From Fuerstiella sp. (GTDB lineage: Bacteria; Planctomycetota; Planctomycetia; Planctomycetales; Planctomycetaceae), in the NCBI GenBank assembly GCA_014238335.1, contig JABABI010000007.1, positions 74,705-138,704 of the forward strand: a DNA stretch of 64,000 nt. Reading direction: 5' to 3'. The translations under genes were made by a program, and so were the position numbers. Under the pieces are notes generated by a model that did no database searches, was not told the origin of the DNA, and saw only the letters and a program-made list of their open reading frames with translations. Positions 1-9,396 of this stretch are shown here, in pieces. The number at the start of each line of letters is the position of its first letter. Position 1 is the first letter of the stretch.

Positions 1-77
1 GCAGCGACCTCAGGAGCAGCAACTTCAGGAGCAGCGGCTTCAGGAACTTCTTCGCTTGGCGTTTCGTCTGTACTCAT
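1..77 (-). CDS. rpsI: Ribosomal protein S9, N-terminal fragment (probable; runs off window)
   Basis: Only the first 25 codons lie in the window, starting at the ATG whose complement is at 75-77. They encode an acidic, Ala/Pro/Glu-rich stretch beginning MSTDETPSEE, with a repeated APEVA unit. The S9 core itself is not visible. The identification comes from gene order: S9 normally follows L13 directly, and the gap from the rplM stop is 96 bases. A low-complexity N-terminal extension ahead of S9 would account for what is seen. Another gene downstream of rplM cannot be excluded. Confidence 0.55.
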   Translation of the reverse strand, partial: MSTDETPSEEVPEAAAPEVAAPEVA

Positions 78-173
78 GGTGACCGTTTGCTGTCAACGAT
101 AGTGATGGTCGTGAATTTAATATGGTGCCGCTGTCACGGCAGACTTAGTCAGGCGTCACAGCAGTGCTGCTGC

Positions 174-689
174 TCAGTCGACCTTTCGGTTCTTTTTTGG
201 AAGAAGGTGCTCCGGAAACGGCAGGCACTGCTGAGCCTGATGAGTGTGCTCCGGACCAACAAACAATTTCAGCTTCTTCAGCATCTGTCGGCCCAGCTTA
301 TTCTTGGGCAACATCCGCCGAACCGCCTCACGAAGAATTCGGTCCGGAGCCGTCTGCCAGACATTCACGGCCGAACGTACACGACGACCACTGGGGTAGC
401 CACTGTAGCTGTCGTATGTCTTGGCTGCCATTTTCGTCGAGAAATACGGCACGTCCGGATGCTGCATGTCGTTGCCGCTAAAGGCGACCTTTTCGACGTT
501 TGTCACGACGACAGCGCCACCACAGTCAACGTGAGGCGTGTAAGTCGCTTTGTGCTTGCCCATCAGGACAGTCGCGATCTGGCTGGCAATTCGACCCACG
601 ATCTGGGCTTCACCGTCCAGAACATACCAATCGCGCAGATCTTCCTTCTGCTCCGACTTTGCCATCCATGTTTTTGCGAGCATTGGCAT
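174..689 (-). CDS. rplM: 50S ribosomal protein L13
   Basis: Large-subunit protein L13, 171 residues. Family features are clear: WYVLDGEAQIVGRIAS near residues 22-37, the GKHKATYTPHVDCG block near 44-57 and the VRRMLPKNKLG block near 122-132. The reading frame stays open upstream to 929. The ATG at 689 is preferred because an aaggtga ribosome-binding sequence lies about 8 bases before it and the upstream translation has no L13 character. Bacterial L13 is usually about 142 residues, so this one has a short N-terminal lead and a basic C-terminal tail (LLPKKNRKVD). It probably forms an operon with the S9 gene that follows on the same strand. Confidence 0.95.
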   Translation of the reverse strand: MPMLAKTWMAKSEQKEDLRDWYVLDGEAQIVGRIASQIATVLMGKHKATYTPHVDCGGAVVVTNVEKVAFSGNDMQHPDVPYFSTKMAAKTYDSYSGYPSGRRVRSAVNVWQTAPDRILREAVRRMLPKNKLGRQMLKKLKLFVGPEHTHQAQQCLPFPEHLLPKKNRKVD

Positions 690-1827
690 CGCTGAGTCAC
701 CTTGCTGACCGTCTGAAGAGACGAGGTCTGTACAAATGTTAATTTTCAGGGCTGGTTGCGCAGAAACACCTTGGATTCCATCGTTGGAAATGACGGCGGG
801 GCGTGCGCCGAAACACCAGCAAAACGCTGAGAAATGCTCTGTTTCATCGGCACAAGGAGCAACCAAGTCGAGCAATTTAACGACTTTAAACCAGACAATC
901 AACGCCGTAACCCGCAATTCGCCGCGCATTAAGGTCAGTCATCTGTCGTCGAGCAAATGAAGTAAGGCCGAGCAGCGAAAATGGAGATCCCGCAGTCAGA
1001 CACCCCTCAGGGACCGTTACGGAATGTCACCATGCATTCGCGCCATTTCAATGTCACCATCAATGTCAAATCATCCCACTAATAAGCCTCAAAAGCTATA
1101 ATTGACGGGTCCAGCGTCGATTGCGTTATCGCCCTGGCCTGCCCCGGCAACGGCAACAGCTAACGCGCGGAACAGCCGAACCTGCACGTGCAGTCGCCCG
1201 CCGCAGGTGGCCTGCCACATTCCGGACATGTTCTCCGAAACACGGGAAAATCGAGACGATTCAGCCAGATTCGATGCGGGTGCTCCTTTCGTGAGCGATC
1301 GACAAAGCTTCAGACCGCTCTTGTTTCCAAACGCCCTTGACCTGTATTCCAGAATCGATGTTCTCAGCAATACCGCTCGTCCACATGTATATGGACACGA
1401 CATCAGTCTTCCATCACCCCGCTCGGGCTCCAGCGGCTGGGCGCAATGCGTCGTCACAAAACAACCATGACGGGTGGCGGCCACAGTCGTCAAAGACACC
1501 TGGCGCCTGCAGTGCAGACAATGCCACGTTCAGTGTGAGGAAGTTGGCGAGAAGCCGCAGAGTCGGAAGACTTGGGAACAGTTTTCAGCCTGAGAGGCGG
1601 ATTCCCGTCCCTGAGTACCGCATTTCCGCCTGCCTCAGGCGACAAATATGGCCGATCGAGTTTGTAAACGTACAAATCACAAGACACACAATCTGTACAA
1701 TCGAACTACGCGGCGACGATCACTGCCCAACGACTGCGGTGGGTGACATGCGCAGCAAATTCCGTAATCAAACTTCGATATCGCGAAGCAGCCTTCAACT
1801 CTCGACTCTCGACTCTCGAGTGGATCC
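690..1827. other. Long intergenic region between rplM and nhaA
   Basis: About 1.1 kb between two divergent genes. Several open frames of 65-164 codons occur on both strands, but they overlap one another, start without ribosome-binding sites and give compositions rich in Arg, Ser and Cys, as expected of out-of-frame reading. No tRNA or other RNA gene was recognised. The only ordered element is a short tandem repeat just before nhaA, listed separately. Promoters for rplM and nhaA should lie here, but I could not identify them with confidence. Confidence 0.6.
1798..1818 (+). repeat. Three perfect copies of a 7-bp unit before nhaA
   Basis: The unit actctcg is present three times head to tail, ending 9 bases before the nhaA start codon, where the ribosome-binding site should be. 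Changes in copy number would alter the leader just upstream of the start. Whether it is variable or functional cannot be told from one sequence. Confidence 0.7.
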
Positions 1828-3195
1828 ATGAAAAAAACCATTGAACGACTTCAGGAATTCAGCATCCCTCTAATCTTAGGGGTGATTTGTGCAATGTTTT
1901 GGGCCAACATTGCACCTGACAGCTACCACGCTCTGGTCCATACACCCGTTCATCAACTGGGAACAATCTTCGGCCAGCACGCCATGGGCGGTGAAAACCA
2001 CGCCGGCTGGGACCACTATCTCACGCTGCACTTTCTGATCAATGACATTTTCATGGCGTTGTTTTTTGGCATTGCCGCCAAAGAAATCACGGAAGCCTGT
2101 TTGCCTAACGGAGCACTGAATCCGGTTTCCAAGGCCATCAACCCACTGTTTGGAACGATCGGCGGAGTCGTCGGACCGATTGGAGTGTTTCTGGGACTGA
2201 ACGCGGTATTCGGAAATGTATCGTGGAGAAACGGTTGGGGGGTTCCCACGGCCACAGATATTGCGCTGGCCTGGCTGGTGATCAAGTTTCTATTCGGTGC
2301 ACGCCACCCGGCTGTCAGTTTTTTGCTGCTGCTGGCTGTGGCGGACGACGCGATCGGCCTGGGAATTATCGCCATCGGATACCCCGATCCGGTTCACCCG
2401 CCTGTATGGTCAAATCTGATCTGGTGCATTCCGGGGATGGTTCTGGCGTTTGGTCTTCGACGCGCCAAAGTCATGAACTGGGTGCCCTATATTTTCGGTG
2501 GAGGAGCGCTCTGCTGGTGGGGCTTGTACAGTACCCATCTGCACCCCGCATTAGCCTTAGTGTTTGTGGTTCCGTTCCTTCCCGGACCGAAACAGGACCT
2601 TGGACTGTATGTCGATGACGACGATCATTCCCAAGGACATGTACACAGTCCGCTGGAGAATTTTGAACATAGTTTGAAACTGTTCGTGGACTTCGGGCTG
2701 TTCTTCTTTGCCCTTGTCAACGCCGGCGTTTCCTTCGGAGAAATTAACGGGCTGAGCTGGATTATTGTCGCGGCTTTACTCGTGGGTAAAATCATTGGCA
2801 TCACAGGCTTCTCAGTATTCGCAGAGAAGATTGGATTCCCACTGCCAGCGGGAATGAACAGAGGCCACCTGATCGTGACCAGTGCCGTGGCCGGACTTGG
2901 TCTGACCGTCGCACTGTTTGTGTGCGGAGAGGCGTTCGTCGACCCGTCCTTGCAGGCTGCCGCCAAGATGGGAGCCGTCTTCAGTGTAGCTGCAGCCATT
3001 GTCGCCTTCGCATTGAAGAAGATTCTTCGCGTCGGCACGGAAGCTGTTGAGCCTTCTCCTGAAGGGGCCACGCTGACTGTCGACACAGCCGAACAGGATA
3101 TGCTGACCTCGCTGGAATCCACTCAGGAAGCAATGCAGGAAGCCCTGGACTCGGGCACGCCGGAAGTGGACTCACCCCGAAGCGAACGCAGCTGA
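1828..3195 (+). CDS. nhaA: Na+/H+ antiporter NhaA
   Basis: Inner-membrane sodium/proton antiporter of the NhaA family, 455 residues. The hydrophobic profile shows about a dozen membrane segments. The conserved GWGVPTATDIA stretch is at residues 136-146, followed by LLLLAVADDAIG, whose paired aspartates D173-D174 correspond to the ion-binding pair of NhaA. A loop near residues 265-280 is rich in Asp and His (DDDDHSQGHVH), and the C-terminus carries a soluble acidic tail of about 50 residues beyond the last membrane segment, longer than in E. coli NhaA. It reads as a single-gene unit; no clear ribosome-binding site precedes the ATG apart from a weak gagtgga. Confidence 0.93.
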   Translation: MKKTIERLQEFSIPLILGVICAMFWANIAPDSYHALVHTPVHQLGTIFGQHAMGGENHAGWDHYLTLHFLINDIFMALFFGIAAKEITEACLPNGALNPVSKAINPLFGTIGGVVGPIGVFLGLNAVFGNVSWRNGWGVPTATDIALAWLVIKFLFGARHPAVSFLLLLAVADDAIGLGIIAIGYPDPVHPPVWSNLIWCIPGMVLAFGLRRAKVMNWVPYIFGGGALCWWGLYSTHLHPALALVFVVPFLPGPKQDLGLYVDDDDHSQGHVHSPLENFEHSLKLFVDFGLFFFALVNAGVSFGEINGLSWIIVAALLVGKIIGITGFSVFAEKIGFPLPAGMNRGHLIVTSAVAGLGLTVALFVCGEAFVDPSLQAAAKMGAVFSVAAAIVAFALKKILRVGTEAVEPSPEGATLTVDTAEQDMLTSLESTQEAMQEALDSGTPEVDSPRSERS

Positions 3196-3331
3196 GTCGG
3201 ACAGGCACTCTCGCCGTGAGTACGCATGATGTCCTGCTGGAGAATGTCAGCGCAGTTTTCAGACTGGCTCTCGGAACGTGCGGGGTTCGACGCTATATTG
3301 GGTCAATGTGTCCCCAAACAAAGCGCGGTGT

Positions 3332-5284
3332 ATGAGTCTTCCGAGTAATATTTCAATTGTCCTGGCGATCACCATCGCGGTCAGCTTCCCGTTCGCAGCT
3401 GCACGTGCCGACTTCGATCGCGATGTCAAACCCCTGCTCGGGAAGTACTGCGTCAAATGTCACAGTGGTGATGATGCAAACGGCGAAGTCGATTTTTCGG
3501 CGATCAACACAACTGATGATGTGGACGCCGCTTTCGAAACATGGGAATCCGTTGTGGAACATCTCCACGCCGGGACCATGCCGCCGAAAGATGAAATGCA
3601 GCCGGCGGACGACGAGCGAAACAGAGTCTTCGCATGGCATGAAGACTTCGTCCACAATATCGAGGCTCGCCCTGCCGTCTTCAAACCACGTCGATTGTCA
3701 GCCACGGAATACCGCAATACGCTGCAATCGATTTTTGGCTTCGATCTGCAGGTCGCGATTATTGAAGCCGAGCAGACGGTGGCCGAGCGGTCAATGGTGA
3801 TCAAATTGCTGCCGACCGACCCGCCTGGCAGAAGCGGCTTCCAGAACGACACTCATCGGAATCCGTTGACAACCGTTGTCTGGGATCAGTATTCTTTTCT
3901 GATCGACGCCGCGCTGGAGCAGTTGTTCTCGCCGGAACGCAGCACGGAACTCAAGGTGTTCACAGGTTCCGGCAGAGTTGAAGATATGACTACCGAACAG
4001 GCAGAGCATCTGTTCCGCCTGTTCCTGCTGCGCGCGTGGCGGCGCACCGTCCCGGAGGTCGTCGTCGAACAGATCGTTTCACGGCTGCAGGACAAGAGCG
4101 GTGACGATCGGCTGGCGGCAGTGAAGTTTGAAATGAAGACCGTGCTGATGTCGCCGGCCTTTATTTATCGCGGACTGCTCATTACCGGACTGCGAGGACA
4201 ACGACGTTCCGTCGATACCTTCGAGCTGGCGGAACGGCTGTCCTACTTCCTGTGGGCCGATATGCCCGACGATCAACTGCTGGCATTAGCGGCAGATGAA
4301 ACGCTGGCGGAACCGGCTGTTTACGCGGCACAGATCGACCAAATGCTGGCGTCGCCAAAAGCGCGAAACCTGGCAAATGATTTTTCAGTTCAGTGGCTGG
4401 CTCTGAACGAAATCGAGCACGTATCTGACAATGTGCCGCAGATGGTCGCACTCAGATCGCAGCCAATCGACTTTATGCATTATCTGTTCACTGAAAACCG
4501 ACCGTTGCTGGAACTCATTGATTCCCAAACGGCCTTCATCAGTCCGCACACGTCCAGACTGTATGGTGCGGACGCCAGACAGATGACGAAATACGTCAAG
4601 CAGAAAGGCATCGAAGTTGAGATCGTGCCGAACCAGAAAATCAAACTCGAACACGCCGTCGAACGCGGCGGAATTCTGACCATGCCCGGCGTGCTGGCAA
4701 TGAACAAAGGCCCCATTCAACGGGGCACCTGGATACTGGAACGGATTCTTGGTCAGGAACTTCCTGAACCACCGGCGGACGTTGGCCAGGTTCCACCAAA
4801 TAACGGCGATGAACACCTGACCTTTCGCCAGCGATTCGAGCAGCACCGCAGCAATCCCAGCTGCGCCGTTTGCCACGACAGAATCGACCCGCTGGGCTTC
4901 GCACTGCAGGACTTCGATAACGGAGGTCAGTACCTGCGCAGCGAAAACTACCGGGCACCAAAGCGGCGTAAACGCGGTGATCAGTCTTCGGACACAAAGT
5001 CACAGATCGATACCAGCGGACACCTGCCGTCAGGCGAAACGTTTGAAAACATCATCGAATTGAAACAGATCCTGATGACCAGCCAGCGCGAATCCGTACT
5101 CCGCAACATTGTGGAAAGAACGATGTCGTACGCACTGTGTCGCCAGCTTATCATACACGACCGTCCGACAGTCAATTCGATCGTCGAGCAGATGAACGAA
5201 ACCAACGGTACGTGGCGAGACCTGTTCCACGCCGTCGCCAACAGTGTTGCGTTTCAAGAAACGATATTATCCGCAGACAAGTAA
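3332..5284 (+). CDS. Secreted c-type-cytochrome-like DUF1592/DUF1588 protein
   Basis: Exported planctomycete protein of 650 residues. A signal peptide (IVLAITIAVSFPFAAARA) precedes a cytochrome-c-like heme motif CVKCH at residues 40-44. The order then fits DUF1587, DUF1595 (SATEYRNTLQSIFGFDL), DUF1592, DUF1588 with a second CAVCH motif near 511-515, and DUF1585 at the C-terminus. The frame is open from 3278, but the ATG at 3332 places the signal peptide at the very N-terminus. Proteins of this type are typically encoded next to a DUF1552 protein, as here, suggesting a joint periplasmic role; the biochemical function of the pair is not established. The intergenic stretch to the next gene is 116 bases and contains a hairpin. 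Confidence 0.88.
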   Translation: MSLPSNISIVLAITIAVSFPFAAARADFDRDVKPLLGKYCVKCHSGDDANGEVDFSAINTTDDVDAAFETWESVVEHLHAGTMPPKDEMQPADDERNRVFAWHEDFVHNIEARPAVFKPRRLSATEYRNTLQSIFGFDLQVAIIEAEQTVAERSMVIKLLPTDPPGRSGFQNDTHRNPLTTVVWDQYSFLIDAALEQLFSPERSTELKVFTGSGRVEDMTTEQAEHLFRLFLLRAWRRTVPEVVVEQIVSRLQDKSGDDRLAAVKFEMKTVLMSPAFIYRGLLITGLRGQRRSVDTFELAERLSYFLWADMPDDQLLALAADETLAEPAVYAAQIDQMLASPKARNLANDFSVQWLALNEIEHVSDNVPQMVALRSQPIDFMHYLFTENRPLLELIDSQTAFISPHTSRLYGADARQMTKYVKQKGIEVEIVPNQKIKLEHAVERGGILTMPGVLAMNKGPIQRGTWILERILGQELPEPPADVGQVPPNNGDEHLTFRQRFEQHRSNPSCAVCHDRIDPLGFALQDFDNGGQYLRSENYRAPKRRKRGDQSSDTKSQIDTSGHLPSGETFENIIELKQILMTSQRESVLRNIVERTMSYALCRQLIIHDRPTVNSIVEQMNETNGTWRDLFHAVANSVAFQETILSADK

Positions 5285-5296
5285 TTTGCAAAAACA

Positions 5297-5358
5297 TGTG
5301 GCCGTGAGGCTCGTGGGAAAACGACCTCCGCAGGCGGAAGGACGTTCGTCCGGCCACA
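5297..5358 (+). other. Inverted repeat inside the DUF1592-DUF1552 operon
   Basis: tgtggccg at 5297-5304 pairs perfectly with cggccaca at 5351-5358, and a smaller stem (tccgc/gcgga at 5327-5338) sits in the loop. There is no T-run, so this is not a standard terminator. It could be an RNA-processing or stability element that sets the ratio of the two gene products. Confidence 0.4.
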
Positions 5359-5400
5359 AGTCAGCGTAATATGCAGCAACGAACCACTCGGGAAACAACT

Positions 5401-6978
5401 ATGTCCACCAGCATCCCACGGCGAACACTGCTTCGCGGAGCAGGAGTCGTGCTGCCGTTGCCCTTTCTGAACCTGATGCAGGCCGCAGCGAAGGCAACTG
5501 ACATCGCGCCACCACCGAAGCGGTTCCTGACGCTGTTCAAACCAAATGGCGTTCATCCACCTTCGTGGAATATCAGTGGCGGCATGGAACACGAATTTCG
5601 GATGTCGCCCCTGATGCAGCCGTTTCAGAAGCACCGGGACGACGTGCTGATTCTGGACAACATGGGCGACTTCGGATTTTCGTCGCACGCGAATTCTACA
5701 CGGCGATTTCTATCGGGGCATCACACCAACACTAAAGCGGCCTCAATGGACCAGTTGATCGCTGATCGCATCAAGGGTGATACACCGCATCGATCGCTGG
5801 AACTGACGACCGAAGGACTATTCCCAAATCAAATCGGCTGCAGTTACATTTCATACGATAAAAACGGTGCGCCGATTCCCCGTGAAAGCGACCCGCAGCT
5901 GATTTTTGACAGGCTCTTCCGCAATCCGCTGGCCAGCCCGACTCATCGTCGACGCATGTCCAGCATCCTGGACCGCGTGCTCGAAGACGCACGTTCTCTG
6001 TCTCGCACAGCCGGGAACGAGGATCGGCGGACGCTGGATGAATATCTCAACGTTGTGCGCGAGTCAGAGAAACGTCTGCGGAACATGCAGCAGGCGGAAC
6101 CCAAAGTTGACGTCAGCAGCTTTACCCGCCCCGCTAACGCCGCGAATCTCGACCAACAGGTCGAATCCATGCTCGACATGATCGAACTTGCGTTGTGGAC
6201 CGACTCCACTCGCTGCGTGACTTACATGCTGGGCAACAGCAACAGCCGGATGATATTTGACTTCCTGGGAATTACCGAACAGCATCATTATCTGTCGCAC
6301 TTCTTCCGCAACTTCAGCCGCACCAACCTGGAATCACTGCTAAGAATCAGCCTGTGGCACATGGAAAAATTCGACTCACTGCTGGCTCGGTTGAAATCTC
6401 GCCGTGAAGGCGAAGGCACGTTGCTCGACAACACTGTCGTGCTGTACGGGTCCGGTATGGGGCACAGCGACAACCACACGGTCACTAGAATCCCGATCAT
6501 TCTTGCCGGCGGCAAAGGAATACTGAAGACCGGCCGCTACGTTCGCTACTCAGAAAACCAGCAACTCGGGCGGCTGCATATTTCGCTGCTTGAAAAATTC
6601 GGTGTCGACGTCGACAACTTTGCCAATTCGGCAGAACCGTTGCCTGGTCTGAACGGATCGGACTTTAAGCCATACCAGGAACGAGCGTTCGCAAGCTGGG
6701 TTAAAGTCGCAGGAAACCAAATCACCGTTCAGGGAAGAATACGCATGTCTGACAATCTGGACGAAGCGAAAGTCTTTTTCGTCGACGTAAAAGGACAACC
6801 GCCAGTGCGGGTGGAAGTCGAGTTCCGCGACTTCCACAATTTCAACCTGGCCTACCACTGCGGCACCGGGATCACGCTGACGGGAACAGGCGTCACAGAA
6901 GGTGACCAGCACGTCATCAGCAAGGTGACCGAGTTGAAATCAATCTACGGACAAAAACCAGGCACGCAGAACGGATAA
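5401..6978 (+). CDS. DUF1552 domain protein with Tat-like signal
   Basis: Member of the DUF1552 family, 525 residues from the ATG at 5401. The N-terminus MSTSIPRRTLLRGAGV has twin arginines followed by a hydrophobic stretch, the pattern of a Tat export signal. Family blocks include RFLTLFKPNGVHPPSWN near residue 30 and LLDNTVVLYGSGMGHSDNH in the C-terminal half. DUF1552 proteins are distantly related to the alkaline-phosphatase-like DUF1501 group and are usually encoded directly after a DUF1592 cytochrome-like gene, which is the arrangement here. The upstream in-frame ATG at 5371 would only add residues before the twin arginines. Confidence 0.87.
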   Translation: MSTSIPRRTLLRGAGVVLPLPFLNLMQAAAKATDIAPPPKRFLTLFKPNGVHPPSWNISGGMEHEFRMSPLMQPFQKHRDDVLILDNMGDFGFSSHANSTRRFLSGHHTNTKAASMDQLIADRIKGDTPHRSLELTTEGLFPNQIGCSYISYDKNGAPIPRESDPQLIFDRLFRNPLASPTHRRRMSSILDRVLEDARSLSRTAGNEDRRTLDEYLNVVRESEKRLRNMQQAEPKVDVSSFTRPANAANLDQQVESMLDMIELALWTDSTRCVTYMLGNSNSRMIFDFLGITEQHHYLSHFFRNFSRTNLESLLRISLWHMEKFDSLLARLKSRREGEGTLLDNTVVLYGSGMGHSDNHTVTRIPIILAGGKGILKTGRYVRYSENQQLGRLHISLLEKFGVDVDNFANSAEPLPGLNGSDFKPYQERAFASWVKVAGNQITVQGRIRMSDNLDEAKVFFVDVKGQPPVRVEVEFRDFHNFNLAYHCGTGITLTGTGVTEGDQHVISKVTELKSIYGQKPGTQNG

Positions 6979-7015
6979 TGGCTGATCAAATAAAGCCGTT
7001 GACCTGCCATCCAAC

Positions 7016-9376
7016 TCACTGGCCGCTTGCTGCCGAACGATCAGAAACGACTGCACAGTCCGGCATTGCTTCGCGAAGTCGGGTCAAGCCGTTAACGGAG
7101 ATCTCTGTGCCGATCAGCGTCAGATGCCTGAGCTTTCGCAGCCGTATCAGATCGTCGACGCCGTCATCCGTGACTTTCGCACCAACCAGGTTCAGATGGC
7201 TGAGTTGATGCAACTCTGCTATTGGATTCAACCCCGCATTCGTGATCTTTGGACCGGCAAAACCCTCTGAATACAGCAACCGCAGATGCGTCAAGTTTTC
7301 AAGAGACGTCAGTTGCTGCAGGCCTGCGTCACTTACCGGCGTCAGACTCAAATCAAGATCAGTCAGGCTCTTAAATGCCTGCAGCTGTTTTGTCGTCTCG
7401 TCGGTGATCGCATTACCATAAAGATCCATCAGTTCAATGTGCCGCAGACCAGCAAGCTGGCGCAGACCTTCCGCTGAGATTCGCTCCGGTTCGAACGCCG
7501 TCTTCTTAAGAACAAGCGCCCGCAGCTGCTTCATTCGGGCCAGCACGTCGCAGGACGTGTCTGACACATTGTCACAAACTTCCAGATCAATCGCGACAAG
7601 ATCAGGCAACTCTGCCACGTGAATCAGGCCCGCCGGCCCAATGTCGGTTCCAGCCGCGATCAGAACGCGCAGACTTCGTGCTTGTGTGAGTGGCTTGATA
7701 GCCGCGTCGTTGACTCGGGAACACACCTCCAGACTGATGCCGATGAGTTGCTTCAAAGTGGCTGCCTGGCGGATCCCGGCAATCGTGATGCGCGTGCCCG
7801 CGGCATTCAATACAAACGCAAATTTCAATTTCCCCAACGCTTTATCGACCACTTCGTTCAGTGCGCCGTCAACTTCGACATGTCGGTTCGTCAGTGTGAT
7901 AACGGGGAGAGGTACTCCATTTTCTTCCAGCGCAAACTGATACATGCGCAACCGTTTCCCGACGGTCTTCCGGCTGATAAACTCGACAGTCGCTCCGAGT
8001 CGAATCAGCTCGGCAAATTCCGGCGGGGTGGTCATCAACGCAGGATGCGGAACAGCGTCAGCGCTGCGCAAATCGTAGGCTGACAGCTCCTGCTGCTCGC
8101 GAAGAAAAAGTTTGCCCTCAGCGATCACCGGATGCGACCAGCTGTCGCCACCGGCGTTGGGTAACTTGAATGTCCCCTTCAGACGATACTCGTCGGCATT
8201 CGCTTCGATCAGTGCGACGACACCGTCCTGGTAGTGAAAGTACAGGTGGCCGTCAGCCGCAACGACAGAAGCCGAACCGGTCCCCGGACCTCGCTGTTTC
8301 CATACAATCTTTCCGGTCTGGAATTCGATGCAGGTTGGCAGGCCGTTGTTACTGCCGTGACCTCCGAAAACATGGTCACCGATCAATACGAACCCACCGT
8401 GGTGGTTCTGAAACTTGTTGCCTTTCAACCGATAGACTTGGCGGGCGGTGACTCCGCTGTCGGATTCATCACGTTCAATCTTCAACAACACACCGCCCGA
8501 GTGATAACCATTGGCAGAAAACACATGGTCGCCGCGGACAATCGGAGTGGGAATATTGGCCGTCCCGTTGGAGATATCGTTGTAGCCCCACAGGAAGCGA
8601 CCGGACGTCGCCTCAACACCAATCAACCCACGTCCGACAAGCTGCACGTACTGTCGAACGCCTGCAGCCTGTAAAATCACGATGGAAGAGAACGCAGCGC
8701 CGTCGCTTCCCTTCTCGCCGATTTCAGGCATCGCCGACGTCCAGATAACGCCGCCAGACCGTCGATCAAGGGCGACGATCATGGCATCGGCACCGCCGGG
8801 AGTGCAGATCAACCGGTCACCGTCGATTAACGGAGACTCGCCATAGCCCCGGCCCGACATCAGCCTGCCACCAAAGTCGTCAACGAAACTGTGCTGCCAG
8901 ACAATCTCACCATTCGACACGTTCAGGCAGACAAGTGCTCCGTCCGGATCAACGGCGTAGACGAAATCATCACCAACCGTCGGCGTCGCCATAACGTTGC
9001 GCGTCGTTGTCCCGATTCTGCTGGCCCATTTTCTTTCTCCCGTTTTCAAATTGACGGCGAAACAATAAACGTCGCCGTCAATCCGGCCGGTGGTGAAGAC
9101 AAGCCCCTGGGCAACAACCACGCTGGAATATCCCTCGCCGATTCCGGCAGCACGCCAGTCAACAACAGGAGGTCCGTCGGACCATGAACTGATCAGACCT
9201 GTTTCGGGGGACACAGCATTCCGATTCGAACCGCGCCACTGAGGCCAGTCATCGGCATGGGCCCAGTTGCAGACGCCCAGCACGATCAGCCACTGGAAGC
9301 ACCGCACAGAATGGCTTGAAAAGACCACGCGACAAATCCTTGCGAGTATAAACCGGTCGACGATGCCGTCGCTCAT
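7016..9376 (-). CDS. PQQ-like beta-propeller protein with C-terminal leucine-rich repeats
   Basis: Exported protein of 786 residues. A membrane/signal segment (residues about 28-42, ending AHA) precedes WPQWRGSNRNAVSPE, the hallmark start of secreted planctomycete PQQ-binding-like (BamB-type) propellers. Repeated blades follow, such as GDVYCFAVNLKTGERKW and GALVCLNVSNGEIVWQ, to about residue 440. The C-terminal third is a leucine-rich-repeat array (LTDLDLSLTPVSDAGLQQL and similar units), so two repeat architectures are fused. The ATG at 9376 has gaagga about 6 bases upstream and follows the DUF1501 stop by 20 bases, so the two form an operon. A scaffold or ligand-binding role is likely; enzymatic activity is unproven. 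Confidence 0.85.
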   Translation of the reverse strand: MSDGIVDRFILARICRVVFSSHSVRCFQWLIVLGVCNWAHADDWPQWRGSNRNAVSPETGLISSWSDGPPVVDWRAAGIGEGYSSVVVAQGLVFTTGRIDGDVYCFAVNLKTGERKWASRIGTTTRNVMATPTVGDDFVYAVDPDGALVCLNVSNGEIVWQHSFVDDFGGRLMSGRGYGESPLIDGDRLICTPGGADAMIVALDRRSGGVIWTSAMPEIGEKGSDGAAFSSIVILQAAGVRQYVQLVGRGLIGVEATSGRFLWGYNDISNGTANIPTPIVRGDHVFSANGYHSGGVLLKIERDESDSGVTARQVYRLKGNKFQNHHGGFVLIGDHVFGGHGSNNGLPTCIEFQTGKIVWKQRGPGTGSASVVAADGHLYFHYQDGVVALIEANADEYRLKGTFKLPNAGGDSWSHPVIAEGKLFLREQQELSAYDLRSADAVPHPALMTTPPEFAELIRLGATVEFISRKTVGKRLRMYQFALEENGVPLPVITLTNRHVEVDGALNEVVDKALGKLKFAFVLNAAGTRITIAGIRQAATLKQLIGISLEVCSRVNDAAIKPLTQARSLRVLIAAGTDIGPAGLIHVAELPDLVAIDLEVCDNVSDTSCDVLARMKQLRALVLKKTAFEPERISAEGLRQLAGLRHIELMDLYGNAITDETTKQLQAFKSLTDLDLSLTPVSDAGLQQLTSLENLTHLRLLYSEGFAGPKITNAGLNPIAELHQLSHLNLVGAKVTDDGVDDLIRLRKLRHLTLIGTEISVNGLTRLREAMPDCAVVSDRSAASGQ

Positions 9377-9396
9377 AAGACGTTATCCTTCGCCAC

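Noticed and set aside
1089..1499. Open frame of 136 codons on the minus strand between rplM and nhaA
   Set aside because: It overlaps an equally long frame on the plus strand, has no ribosome-binding site and shows no family resemblance; composition fits non-coding DNA.
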